This document shows, one piece after another, positions 51,492 through 59,033 of a stretch of DNA of 64,000 bases; position 1 is the first letter of the stretch, and each line of letters opens with the position of its first letter. The notes under the pieces were generated by a model. That model saw only the letters and a list, made by a program, of their open reading frames with translations, was not told where the DNA came from and made no database searches. The DNA lies in the NCBI GenBank assembly GCA_943912265.1, contig CALTTS010000007.1, positions 62,001 to 126,000 on the forward strand, written 5' to 3'. This stretch comes from an uncultured Xanthomonas sp. GTDB taxonomy: Bacteria; Pseudomonadota; Gammaproteobacteria; Xanthomonadales; Xanthomonadaceae. The translations under genes and the position numbers were made by a program.

Positions 51492-54239
51492 ATGCAAGAA
51501 GACCTGCGGCAACAGATCCTGACCAACATCGAGCGCGACTACGGCCTGCGCCGCAAGGGCAGCACGCCCTACCTGCGCGGCGGCAAGTGCCCGGCCTGCG
51601 GCAAGAAGGAGCTGTACACCAGCTACGAGAAGCCATGGGTGCTGCGCTGCGGGCGGCAGGGCAAGTGCGGCGCGGAATACCACGTCAAGGATCTCTACTC
51701 GGACCTTTTCGAGGATTGGTCCACGCGCTTCAAGCAGACGCCGGAATCCCCCACGGCCAGCGCCGATGCCTACCTGCAATTCTCGCGGGGCTTCGACCTG
51801 GCCAAGCTGCGCGGCCTGTACACGCAGGAGAACTACTGGAACGCCACCCTGCGCGCCGGCAGCGCCACGGTGCGCTTTGCGCTGGCCAAGGGCGGCTGGT
51901 GGGAGCGGATCATCGACAGGCCGCAGCGCTTCCACAAGCGCAAGGCCAACTTCGCCCCTGGCCAGAGCTTCGCCGGGCGCTGGTGGCAATCCCCCGGCAC
52001 CGCCGCGCGGCTGGCCGACTGCACCGAGCTGTGGATCGTGGAGGGCATCTTCGACGCCATCGCGCTGGAGCATCACGACCTGGCCGCCGTCTCGGCCATG
52101 TCCTCCAACCAGTTCCCCGAGGAATCCCTCGCCGAGCTGGCCAAGGCACGCGCCGGCCACCTGCCGGTGCTGGTGTGGGCGCTGGACAACGAGCCGGCCG
52201 CACGCGCCTACGTGCGCAAGCACATCGAGCGGGCCAAGAAGCTGGGCTTCCGCAGCCGCGCGGCGCTGATCCCGCAGCCCGGCCGCAAGGTGGACTGGAA
52301 TGACCTGCACCTGCGCTCGCTGGCCTGCCACGACGCCGACGATGCCGCCAAGCAGTGGGATGGCGACGTGGCCGAGGCGCGCTATCAGGGCGATCTGCTG
52401 CTGGCCAAGAGCGCCGTGGAAAAAGGCTTGCTCATGCACGCGCACGACGAGCGGGCGGACTTCCAGCTTGGCTTCCGCAACCAGCTCTACTGGTTCGATT
52501 TCGATGCCCAGCGCTACGCCAAGCTGCTGAAGGAAACCATCGAAACCAAGGGGCTGGACGAGGACGAGGTGGACGACGAGCTGCGCGACAAGGTGCGCCG
52601 CGCCGCCTGCACCTGCAAGCGCATCGCCAACTGCTACCCGGAGGCGCTGTACTTCCAGCGCCACGACGTGACCGACGAGAGCTGGTATTTCTTCCGCGTG
52701 GATTTCCCGCACGACTCGCCATCGGTGAAGGGCACGTTCACGGGCGGCCAGGTGTCCAGCGCCACCGAGTTCAAGAAGCGGATCATCAGCATGGCGCAGG
52801 GCGCCGTGTTCACCGGCTCGGGCTACCAGCTCGACCGGATGATGGAAGACCAGCTGTTCAACATCAAAACCGTGGAGACCATCGACTACGTCGGCTACGC
52901 CAAGGAACACAAGGCGTGGGTGCTGGGCGACCTGGCCGTGCGCGAGGGCCAGCTGTTCCGCGCCAACGAGGAGGACTATTTCGAGTTCGGCAAGCTGCGG
53001 CTCAAGAGCCTGTCCAAGTCGATCCGGCTGGACATCCAGCCCGACGACGACGGCTACCGTACCGATTGGCTGCAGTGGCTGTGGACATGCTTCGGCACGC
53101 ACGGCATCGTCGCGCTGGCGTTCTGGACGGGCAGCTTGTATGCCGAGCAGATCCGCGCGCAGTTCAAGAGCTTCCCCTTCCTCGAGGCCACCGGCGAGGC
53201 CGGCGCCGGCAAGACCACCCTGCTGACCTTCCTGTGGAAGCTGCTGGGCCGCAGCGATTACGAAGGCTTCGACCCGTCAAAGTCATCCGTCGCCGGCCGC
53301 AGCCGCGCCATGGGGCAGATTTCCGGCATGCCGGTGGTGATGCTGGAGGCCGACCGCAACACGCCCGACAAGGCCCACGCCAAGGCCTTCGACTGGGACG
53401 AGCTGAAGGACTTCTACGGCGGCGGCACACTGCGCACGCGCGGCGTGAAGAACGGCGGCAACGACACCTACGAGCCGCCCTTCCGGGGCACCATCGTGAT
53501 CAGCCAGAACGCCGCGGTGGACGCCAGCGAGGCCATCCTCACCCGCATCGTCAAGCTGCATTTCAAACGCCCGGTGGTGACCACCGACAGCCGGCAGGCG
53601 GCGGACAACCTCAACGCGCTGCCGGTGGAGGCCGTGAGCCACTACATCGTCAAGGCGTGCAAGGCCGAGCCCACGTTCATGGAGACCTTCGGCGCCCGCG
53701 TGGCCGTGTACGAAACCGCGCTGCGCGAGCGCCGCGAACTGCGGCTGGAGCGCGTGATCAAGAACCACGCGCAGATGATGGCGCTGGTGGACTGCCTGAA
53801 GCTGGTGCTGCCCATCCCCGATGACATGACGCGCGCCACCATCGCCCAGCTGGCCGACATGGCCATGGAGCGGCAGGAGGCCATCAATGCCGACCACCCG
53901 GCCGTGGCCGAGTTCTGGGAGGTGTACGAGTACCTGGAGAACACCAGCGAAAAGCGCGTGGTCAACCACAGCCGCACGGTGGACACCATTGCCATCAACC
54001 TCAACGAATTCGCCGCCAAGGCCGCGCAGTACGGGCAGAAGATCGAAGACCTCAAGCTGTTGCGCGAGCTGCTGCACAACAGCACGCGGCACAAGTTCAT
54101 CGCCGCCAACGTGGCCGTTAACAGCATCATCCGCGCCGGCGATCTGGGCAAGCCGGGCATCGTGAAGTGCTGGACGTTCAAGGCGTCCACGCCGCAGGCC
54201 GTGCCGCGCCTGTCGGCACAGGCGGCGGGGGGCGAGTGA
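51492..54239 (+). CDS. Primase-helicase with zinc finger, TOPRIM and ATPase domains
   Basis: A 915-residue replication protein. An N-terminal zinc finger (GGKCPACGKKELY with LRCGRQGKCG, about residues 31-58) is followed by a TOPRIM domain (ELWIVEGIFDAIALEH; VLVWALDNEP). A helicase-type ATPase has Walker A EATGEAGAGKTTLL (about 565-578), Walker B PVVMLEADRN and a sensor-like TIVISQNAAV. Between these lies FDWDELKDFYGGG (residues 633-645), a motif that recurs in the small membrane protein at 60158-60496. It takes the place of the rolling-circle GpA of P2, so replication is probably theta-like or P4-alpha-like. Confidence 0.85.
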   Translation: MQEDLRQQILTNIERDYGLRRKGSTPYLRGGKCPACGKKELYTSYEKPWVLRCGRQGKCGAEYHVKDLYSDLFEDWSTRFKQTPESPTASADAYLQFSRGFDLAKLRGLYTQENYWNATLRAGSATVRFALAKGGWWERIIDRPQRFHKRKANFAPGQSFAGRWWQSPGTAARLADCTELWIVEGIFDAIALEHHDLAAVSAMSSNQFPEESLAELAKARAGHLPVLVWALDNEPAARAYVRKHIERAKKLGFRSRAALIPQPGRKVDWNDLHLRSLACHDADDAAKQWDGDVAEARYQGDLLLAKSAVEKGLLMHAHDERADFQLGFRNQLYWFDFDAQRYAKLLKETIETKGLDEDEVDDELRDKVRRAACTCKRIANCYPEALYFQRHDVTDESWYFFRVDFPHDSPSVKGTFTGGQVSSATEFKKRIISMAQGAVFTGSGYQLDRMMEDQLFNIKTVETIDYVGYAKEHKAWVLGDLAVREGQLFRANEEDYFEFGKLRLKSLSKSIRLDIQPDDDGYRTDWLQWLWTCFGTHGIVALAFWTGSLYAEQIRAQFKSFPFLEATGEAGAGKTTLLTFLWKLLGRSDYEGFDPSKSSVAGRSRAMGQISGMPVVMLEADRNTPDKAHAKAFDWDELKDFYGGGTLRTRGVKNGGNDTYEPPFRGTIVISQNAAVDASEAILTRIVKLHFKRPVVTTDSRQAADNLNALPVEAVSHYIVKACKAEPTFMETFGARVAVYETALRERRELRLERVIKNHAQMMALVDCLKLVLPIPDDMTRATIAQLADMAMERQEAINADHPAVAEFWEVYEYLENTSEKRVVNHSRTVDTIAINLNEFAAKAAQYGQKIEDLKLLRELLHNSTRHKFIAANVAVNSIIRAGDLGKPGIVKCWTFKASTPQAVPRLSAQAAGGE

Positions 54240-54322
54240 TGGGCTACGACAACCCGCGCGGCTGCCACCTGATCGCCATGCTGGCCCGCACGCCGCTGGC
54301 GCTGCCGGGAGGTGCGGCATGA
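54239..54322 (+). CDS. 27-residue coupled mini-gene
   Basis: ATG overlapping the primase stop, coding MGYDNPRGCHLIAMLARTPL and ending LPGGAA at the ATGA overlap with the next KilA-N gene. The last codons are the GGAGGTG ribosome site of that gene. It may be a real peptide or only a translational-coupling relay. Confidence 0.45.
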   Translation: MGYDNPRGCHLIAMLARTPLALPGGAA

Positions 54323-55017
54323 GCGTCCTGACCATCGCCGGCACCGGCATCCGCACCGACGCGGCGGACCGCTACTGCCTGAACGACCTGCACCGCGCCA
54401 GCGGCGGGGAGGAGCGGCACCGCCCCTCGCGCTGGACGGAAAACCAGCAGACGCGCGAGCTGATCACCGCCGTGGAGGCCAAAGCCGGAATTCCGGCTTT
54501 GGTTTCCCGGCATGGAGGCAACGCCCCCGGCACGTATGTGGTCAAGCCGCTGGTGTATGCCTACGCCATGTGGATCAGCCCGGCCTTCCATCTGGCGGTG
54601 ATCGAGGCCTACGACGCCATCGTGATGGGCCAGGCGCAGACCCGCGACCGCAGCGAGGCGCTGGCCGCGCAGGTGGCCGCGCTGTTTGCCGAGCAGAACC
54701 GGCTGCTGGCGCGGCTGCTGGACGTAACCCAGCCGCAACCCCGACAGGTTACGGCCGACCCGGCCGCGCCCGTGTGGGCGCTGGTGGCGGCGCTGACCGC
54801 CGCCGGCTGCCGGGTCAACCACGCGCGAGCCGCCAACCGGCTGGCGCTGAACCTGCCCGAGTTGCGGGCGCTGGCCCAAACGCACGGCCAGCCCCTGCCG
54901 GGCCGGCTGGCGCTGTACCGCCTGCTGCTGCGCTCCCCGCGGTGGCTGGCCAGCAATCGCGCCGTCAACAGCGCCGTGGACGGGCGCGTGCGCAAGTGCT
55001 GGCTGTTCACCGCATGA
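54319..55017 (+). CDS. KilA-N domain protein, copy 2 (antirepressor-type)
   Basis: A 232-residue paralogue of the protein at 50534-51283. The N-terminal domain is nearly the same (RYCLNDLHRASGGEERHRPS; GTYVVKPLVYAYAMWISPAF), while the C-terminal half differs more (NRLALNLPELRALAQTHGQP; VRKCWLFTA). It is the last rightward gene before a block of minus-strand genes, whose first stop codon lies two bases away. Confidence 0.85.
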   Translation: MSVLTIAGTGIRTDAADRYCLNDLHRASGGEERHRPSRWTENQQTRELITAVEAKAGIPALVSRHGGNAPGTYVVKPLVYAYAMWISPAFHLAVIEAYDAIVMGQAQTRDRSEALAAQVAALFAEQNRLLARLLDVTQPQPRQVTADPAAPVWALVAALTAAGCRVNHARAANRLALNLPELRALAQTHGQPLPGRLALYRLLLRSPRWLASNRAVNSAVDGRVRKCWLFTA

Positions 55018-55018
55018 A

Positions 55019-55375
55019 TCAGGCCGCCGCCCGCGCCGCGAATTCGAATTGCACCTTCACCCGGTCGAACGGGAACAGGTACTTGCCGTCCTCGGTGCGC
55101 TCCACCACGCCGGCCAGCACGAGGGCATTCACGTCGTTGTGCACGCCTTTCACGTCGCGGCCGACGCGGCGGGCGATTTCGCGCACGCCCAGCACGCCCG
55201 CGCCGGTCATCGCTTCCACCACCGTCCAGCGCGATGGCGTCATCGTGCGCGCCAGCGCATCGGCGGAGCGGAACGTCATGCGCGCGTACTTGTCGGGCTT
55301 GCCGCTTTTCAGCGTGGCCTTGATGCGCTCCATCGCCGCCGCCGGCTCCATCACCTCAAACAGGACCGTTTTCAT
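55019..55375 (-). CDS. Winged-helix regulator resembling the TumA-type antitoxin
   Basis: A 118-residue protein. A winged HTH is visible (SRWTVVEAMTGAGVLGVREI; ARRVGRDVKGVHNDVNALVL; LAGVVERTEDGKYLFPFDRV). This layout is that of MarR-like antitoxins paired with TumE toxins (HVO_A0114-type). A GAGGTGG ribosome site precedes the ATG at 55375. A 28-codon fragment resembling the end of a TumE toxin overlaps its start, so its toxin partner seems lost. Confidence 0.7.
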   Translation of the reverse strand: MKTVLFEVMEPAAAMERIKATLKSGKPDKYARMTFRSADALARTMTPSRWTVVEAMTGAGVLGVREIARRVGRDVKGVHNDVNALVLAGVVERTEDGKYLFPFDRVKVQFEFAARAAA

Positions 55376-55441
55376 CGTTCCACCTCGCAATGTCGGCCAG
55401 AAAATCATCCATCAGCGCATCGGCGAAGGCATGAGCGCCTT
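55356..55441 (-). pseudogene. Possible C-terminal remnant of a TumE-type toxin
   Basis: In the frame that overlaps the regulator start, the sequence reads GQGAHAFADALMDDFLADIA then RWNDENGPV and stops at 55356. The pattern (aromatic, then L-x-x-DFxxDIxxW) matches how I recall TumE (DUF6516) toxins ending, directly overlapping their antitoxin gene. The rest of the toxin is absent: the brnA stop codon lies just upstream. Recognition rests on memory of the family and needs a search. Confidence 0.45.
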
Positions 55442-55444
55442 GCC

Positions 55445-55729
55445 CTACGGCGGATCGAGCCGCCCCGCCAGTGCCAGGTTGACGCGCAAGGCATCGTTCA
55501 CCCGCGTCTGCCAGCCGTCGCCGGTGGCGCGCAGCGCCTCCAGCACGTCCGGGTCCAGCCGCAGCTTCACTGCCACCTTCGGCGCGGCCGACTTCGGCCG
55601 GCCGCGCGAGCGCAGCTTGGCCTGCAGCAAGCCCGGCAGGCCCGTGAACGGCACCGCGTCCCGGACCATCTCGTCCGACCACTCCGGGTTCTCGGCGTCG
55701 ATCAATTCAGGGTTGGGTCGCTTGTTCAT
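55445..55729 (-). CDS. brnA: BrnA antitoxin
   Basis: A 94-residue antitoxin. An acidic N-terminal half (DAENPEWSDEMVRDAVPFTG) is followed by the ribbon-helix-helix region RGRPKSAAPKVAVKLRLDPD and VLEALRATGDGWQTRVNDAL. BrnA binds BrnT and represses their shared promoter. It overlaps the brnT gene by 23 bases, so the two are translated together. Confidence 0.9.
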   Translation of the reverse strand: MNKRPNPELIDAENPEWSDEMVRDAVPFTGLPGLLQAKLRSRGRPKSAAPKVAVKLRLDPDVLEALRATGDGWQTRVNDALRVNLALAGRLDPP

Positions 55730-55982
55730 ACCGTCGCACCTCGCGCGTGTTGGCCTTGCGGAAACTGATGACCCGGATCCCATTCACGGTTTCGGCGAAC
55801 ACCAGCGCATGAACGCGGCCGCGCAGCAGGCCCAGGCCGCTGTACCGCGTCTCGCCGTAGTCTTTCCGGTCATCGACCCAGAACACGGCGGTCTGGAAAT
55901 CAAACTCGGCGACCAGGTCGAAGGACAGACCGCGCTCGACGATGTTGCGGGCGTTCTTGGCCGGGTCGAAGGTGATTTCCAT
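55707..55982 (-). CDS. brnT: BrnT ribonuclease toxin
   Basis: A 91-residue RelE-fold toxin: MEITFDPAKNARNIVERGLS, FDLVAEFDFQTAVFWVDDRK, and RVISFRKANTREVRRYEQA. The conserved Lys/Arg/Arg-Tyr residues of the C-terminal helix are present, so it looks active. BrnT cleaves mRNA when BrnA is degraded. The start codon lies directly under a strong -10 box, suggesting a leaderless message. Confidence 0.9.
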   Translation of the reverse strand: MEITFDPAKNARNIVERGLSFDLVAEFDFQTAVFWVDDRKDYGETRYSGLGLLRGRVHALVFAETVNGIRVISFRKANTREVRRYEQATQP

Positions 55983-55985
55983 GGC

Positions 55986-56018
55986 AATTATTGTACCCCC
56001 AATAATTCAGCCGATCAA
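55986..56018 (-). promoter_or_regulatory. brnTA promoter with overlapping operator palindrome
   Basis: On the minus strand: -35 TTGATC (56013-56018), 17-bp spacer, -10 TACAAT (55990-55995). A perfect palindrome AATTATTG-TACCCC-CAATAATT (55986-56007) covers the -10 and is a likely BrnA operator. The expected start point falls at or within a base or two of the brnT ATG (55982). The -35 lies inside the end of the upstream gene. Confidence 0.65.
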
Positions 56019-57011
56019 CCCCGCACGCCGCACTTCACCCCACCATTTCTTCAGCGTCAGAACCTCGCCGGTTTCAACACGAACGATATCGCCCACGATG
56101 CGGTCAGCGCGGAAGGTGCGCACGCTCCGGCGCAGGTGACAGTAGCCTTTCAGGTAGTCGCCATCGAAGGAATGGACATTGACCTCGCGCTCGCTTTCGA
56201 GGCCAAGCGAGTCCTGGTATCGGATCATCACCCGATCTATGACGCTGCCGCGGCGCGTGCGGGTGCTTTTCCTGCGCACGGTGCGGGCGGGCGCCGCCGG
56301 TACGTGATCGGGCTCGGGCGGCGCGGGCACGAATCGGACTTCCGGCGTAGCGGCGCGCAGGGCCACGACATCCACAATTCCCGGATCCGTCACGAGGCGA
56401 GTGAAGAACTCGCCAAGATCGGCGGCTTCGTCTTCGTCCAGCACACCATCGGCCAGGGCGTTTTCCAGCCGCAGGTAGATGGCGTTGTACGGGTACTGGT
56501 CGAGGCGGTCGCGGTTTTCCCCCAGCCAACGGAACAGGTAATCGGCCTCTTCCTGCACGAAGACGCCGTCGGCCATCATGCCTTTGACCAGGTGCATGAG
56601 GTCGGGTGCGGGATGCGTTTTCGCGGGCGGTGGACCTACCAGCTGCTCACCATGTGGCAGGGGTTGAGCTTGTGTGTCCGACAGAGGTGGGGGCACCTGC
56701 GCAACATCGGGCTGGACGCCGGCGGGAACGGCACTGGGCAACTTTCCGGCGGACGTTTTCCGCAGACAGAACCCTGCAACGACCAAGCCCAAGATGGCCA
56801 TTGGAATCGGCAGATGCCCGGCAATTCCGAAGCCCATCATGATGAACCAGCCCACTACGCCGACCATGAATCCAACGACATGCGCGCCCAGTGCAGGCGT
56901 GGATTGACGTCGCAGATATCGGGCCGTGGCAATCCACATCATCGGGACGAAAGCAAAACCTGCCATCACCAAAACGAACTCGGCGCCGCCGGGCTGTGGT
57001 GTCGCACTCAT
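56007..57011 (-). CDS. Membrane protein with EF-like helical region and WYL-type domain
   Basis: A 334-residue protein. Three membrane helices lie at about residues 11-30, 43-63 and 68-83. A proline-rich linker leads to a helical region with a twofold repeat (KGMMADGVFVQEEADYLFRW; LADGVLDEDEAADLGEFF). The C-terminus (about 258-315) resembles a WYL domain: RVMIRYQDSLGLESEREVNV, GDYLKGYCHLRRSVRTFRAD. WYL domains bind nucleotides or ssDNA and regulate defence systems. ATG at 57011 follows GGGGAAATGAG. It is immediately upstream of brnTA. Function unknown; possibly a lysogen-expressed membrane sensor. Confidence 0.7.
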   Translation of the reverse strand: MSATPQPGGAEFVLVMAGFAFVPMMWIATARYLRRQSTPALGAHVVGFMVGVVGWFIMMGFGIAGHLPIPMAILGLVVAGFCLRKTSAGKLPSAVPAGVQPDVAQVPPPLSDTQAQPLPHGEQLVGPPPAKTHPAPDLMHLVKGMMADGVFVQEEADYLFRWLGENRDRLDQYPYNAIYLRLENALADGVLDEDEAADLGEFFTRLVTDPGIVDVVALRAATPEVRFVPAPPEPDHVPAAPARTVRRKSTRTRRGSVIDRVMIRYQDSLGLESEREVNVHSFDGDYLKGYCHLRRSVRTFRADRIVGDIVRVETGEVLTLKKWWGEVRRAGLIG

Positions 57012-57323
57012 CTCATTTCCCCTGTTCCAACAGCCGCAGGCCGCCACAAACGAGCACATATTGACACGGCTGCGCAGTGGAGCGAAGCTGCACCCGTCAT
57101 CGCAACAGCGGTGATCGGGTTTAGCGGCCCGGATGGAGCGGCGAAAGCCGCATCGAGCATGCTCTGCGGCTTTTTTCGTGCCTGTGCAGTCCATTTCCCA
57201 TGGGCGGTCGGGCGGGGAGGCCGCGAGGCCTGCCGGTGCTCCACCGGTCCGCTAACCCCGTCCGGTCGCCCACCTCGTTTAGCGGCGCGGTGGGCGGTTC
57301 GATCCCTCGAACTGGAGCACACC
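57012..57323. other. 312-bp gap at the divergence between minus-strand cassette and early operon
   Basis: No gene is supported. It contains a plus-strand terminator (57146-57177) and a hairpin CCGGTG-CTC-CACCGG near 57235. It should also hold the promoter of the leftward membrane-protein gene and possibly one for the rightward genes from 57324, though neither is clear. Confidence 0.5.
57146..57177 (+). terminator. Intrinsic terminator, plus strand
   Basis: Stem AAGCCGCA / TGCGGCTT with a 12-base loop (itself containing GAGCATGCTC), followed by a T run. There is no obvious plus-strand gene ending just before it, so it may stop read-through of the early operon or end a small RNA. Confidence 0.75.
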
Positions 57324-57503
57324 ATGTCCCACCCTTCCCAAGCTACGCCCGTGGCCCATCTGCCCGGCCACGCCGAGCGCGCGGCCCGCGCCGCCTACCT
57401 GCACGTCCTCGATGCCGACCCTGCCAGCGGCCCGCTGCCGGCCAGCCGCGCCGCCCGCCCCCTGCCCTTGCCGCGCTCCGCCGCGCAGGAGCGTGCGGCA
57501 TGA
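57324..57503 (+). CDS. Short early protein of unknown function
   Basis: A 59-residue Ala/Arg/Pro-rich protein (MSHPSQATPVAHLPGHAERA ... RSAAQERAA). A GGAG site lies upstream, and the stop overlaps the next ATG. It restarts the rightward early operon after the minus-strand cassette. Confidence 0.5.
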   Translation: MSHPSQATPVAHLPGHAERAARAAYLHVLDADPASGPLPASRAARPLPLPRSAAQERAA

Positions 57504-58105
57504 GCGCCCTGACCCGCACCCAAGCCACCCCGGCCCTCACGCTGTCCGAGGACGGCCATGCCGTCACCACCAGCCTTGTGGTGGCCAGCCACTTCGGCAA
57601 GCGCCATGCCGACGTGCTGCGCGCCATCGAAACGCTGGGATGCAGCCCGGAATTTGCCGAGCGCAATTTTGCGTTCAGCACCTACACCGTCGCCGGCGGC
57701 AAGAAATCCCGGCGCGAGGAACCCATGTGCACCATCACCCGTGACGGCTTCACCCTGCTGGCGATGGGCTTCACCGGCCCGGAGGCCATGCGCTGGAAGG
57801 AGGCCTACATCGCCGCCTTCAACGCGATGGAAGCACGCCTGCACGGGTTGTTCATGCCACCCGAGACCGAGGACCGGGAACTGCACCGCAAGGTCAGCCC
57901 GCGCCTGTGGCCCATCCTGCACACGCAAAGCCGGGCGCTGCTGCTGCAAGTGAAGACGGAAACCGACCAGGACCTGCGCCGCAACGCCTACTGGGCGCTG
58001 TACCGGGTCAACATGTCCCTGGGCATCCCCGTTCCCTCGATGCAAGCCTTGGACGTGCAACCCGCACTGACACTGGCATCAGGCCGGGAAGGAGGTGCGG
58101 CATGA
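57500..58105 (+). CDS. Rha-family phage regulatory protein
   Basis: A 201-residue protein. The Rha domain is clear: AVTTSLVVASHFGKRHADVL, RAIETLGCSPEFAERNFAFS and TRDGFTLLAMGFTGPEAMRW. Rha proteins are phage regulators, some controlled by IHF. The last 45 residues (RNAYWALYRVNMSLGIPVPS) form a module that recurs as the separate small protein at 58416-58676. It ends GREGGAA, encoded by the ribosome site of the next gene. Confidence 0.9.
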   Translation: MSALTRTQATPALTLSEDGHAVTTSLVVASHFGKRHADVLRAIETLGCSPEFAERNFAFSTYTVAGGKKSRREEPMCTITRDGFTLLAMGFTGPEAMRWKEAYIAAFNAMEARLHGLFMPPETEDRELHRKVSPRLWPILHTQSRALLLQVKTETDQDLRRNAYWALYRVNMSLGIPVPSMQALDVQPALTLASGREGGAA

Positions 58106-58419
58106 ACGCACCTGCCCAAGCCACGCCCGTTTTCATTGAAGGCGAGGCCCGCTTCACCGCCCCCTTCGGCCACCACCTCGACCTGCAAGTCGGCGAGGAC
58201 CACGTAGCCGCGTTCATGCACATCGACGGCGCCGACGCGCGCCAGCCGCTGGTTTCCGCCTACGGCTACGGCCGGGCGCGCTCTGCGCGCATCAATGGCA
58301 AGCCGGTGCTGATCATCGGGCACACGTATTTCCCCCTGCCCGCCGACGCCCATGCGGCCGCCGTGGCCTTCCTCGCCGCCAGCGGCGCGTACATCCGCAC
58401 GGAGGGCGTGGACGCATGA
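58102..58419 (+). CDS. Early protein of unknown function
   Basis: A 105-residue, beta-rich protein (RFTAPFGHHLDLQVGEDHVA; INGKPVLIIGHTYFPLPADA). It overlaps both neighbours by ATGA and has a GGAGGTG ribosome site. No family recognised. Confidence 0.6.
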   Translation: MNAPAQATPVFIEGEARFTAPFGHHLDLQVGEDHVAAFMHIDGADARQPLVSAYGYGRARSARINGKPVLIIGHTYFPLPADAHAAAVAFLAASGAYIRTEGVDA

Positions 58420-58676
58420 ACGTGCCGACGAACTCCCGGCAGGAGCGCCCTGACGTGCTGGCCCCGCTGCGGGCGGGCATGTCCATCAAGAAAATGATCG
58501 CGCTGCAGGACGAAAGCATGCGCCTGCTGTACCAGCTGAAGGCCGCCAGCGGCGAGGCCGAGCGCTACCAGCTGTACTGGCGGCTGTACCAGATCAACAT
58601 GGCCTTGGGCATCCCCATGCCCACGATGGCCGCGCTTGGCGTGCCGCCGCTGGCGCTGCCGGGAGACGTGGCATGA
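58416..58676 (+). CDS. Small protein related to the C-terminal module of the Rha protein
   Basis: An 86-residue helical protein (MSIKKMIALQDESMRLLYQL; AERYQLYWRLYQINMALGIP then MPTMAALGV). The second half aligns with the end of the Rha-family protein encoded 300 bp upstream (WALYRVNMSLGIPVPSMQAL). It may interact with the same partner or modulate Rha. Coupled to both neighbours by ATGA overlaps. Confidence 0.6.
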   Translation: MNVPTNSRQERPDVLAPLRAGMSIKKMIALQDESMRLLYQLKAASGEAERYQLYWRLYQINMALGIPMPTMAALGVPPLALPGDVA

Positions 58677-58948
58677 ACGCGCGCGCCGCCGCCCGCCAGC
58701 CCGTGCTGGAGGAGGACATGCACTACGGCATCACCGAGGACGCCCACGACCGGCTCTGGCGCGCCCAGCAGGCCATCCAGCTGCTTTCCGCACTCAACCA
58801 CGACGTAGCCCACGCCGCCGGTTTCAGCGAAGACGGCCCCGCCGCCGTGGCCGAGTACGTGGCCCGCGACCTGGCCGACGTGCTGGGCGCCGCCCTGCCG
58901 ATCCATGCACCGCGCCGCCGCGCAGGAGGTGCCGGCCCGGACCACTGA
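58673..58948 (+). CDS. Early protein of unknown function
   Basis: A 91-residue helical protein (DAHDRLWRAQQAIQLLSALN; AEYVARDLADVLGAALPI) with an Arg/Gly-rich end. Its last codons (Asp-His-stop) lie in a 59-bp sequence that is repeated exactly at the end of the gene at 59034-59675. Confidence 0.6.
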   Translation: MNARAAARQPVLEEDMHYGITEDAHDRLWRAQQAIQLLSALNHDVAHAAGFSEDGPAAVAEYVARDLADVLGAALPIHAPRRRAGGAGPDH

Positions 58949-58998
58949 CCCTTCCCCGCTCCACCGCCGGCCACGGGCGCGCCAACGCCCCGGCCGGC
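58940..58998 (+). repeat. 59-bp perfect direct repeat, copy 1
   Basis: Begins GACCACTGACCCTTCCCCGC and ends ACGCCCCGGCCGGC. Identical to 59667-59725. It spans the end of one gene and the leader of the next. Confidence 0.95.
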
Positions 58999-59033
58999 CC
59001 CCCTTGGACCCCGCCTTGCACCGGAGACCCACC

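Noticed and set aside
57285..57325. GGTTCGATCCC-like T-loop sequence suggesting a tRNA
   Set aside because: No matching T stem, anticodon arm or acceptor stem could be formed around it.
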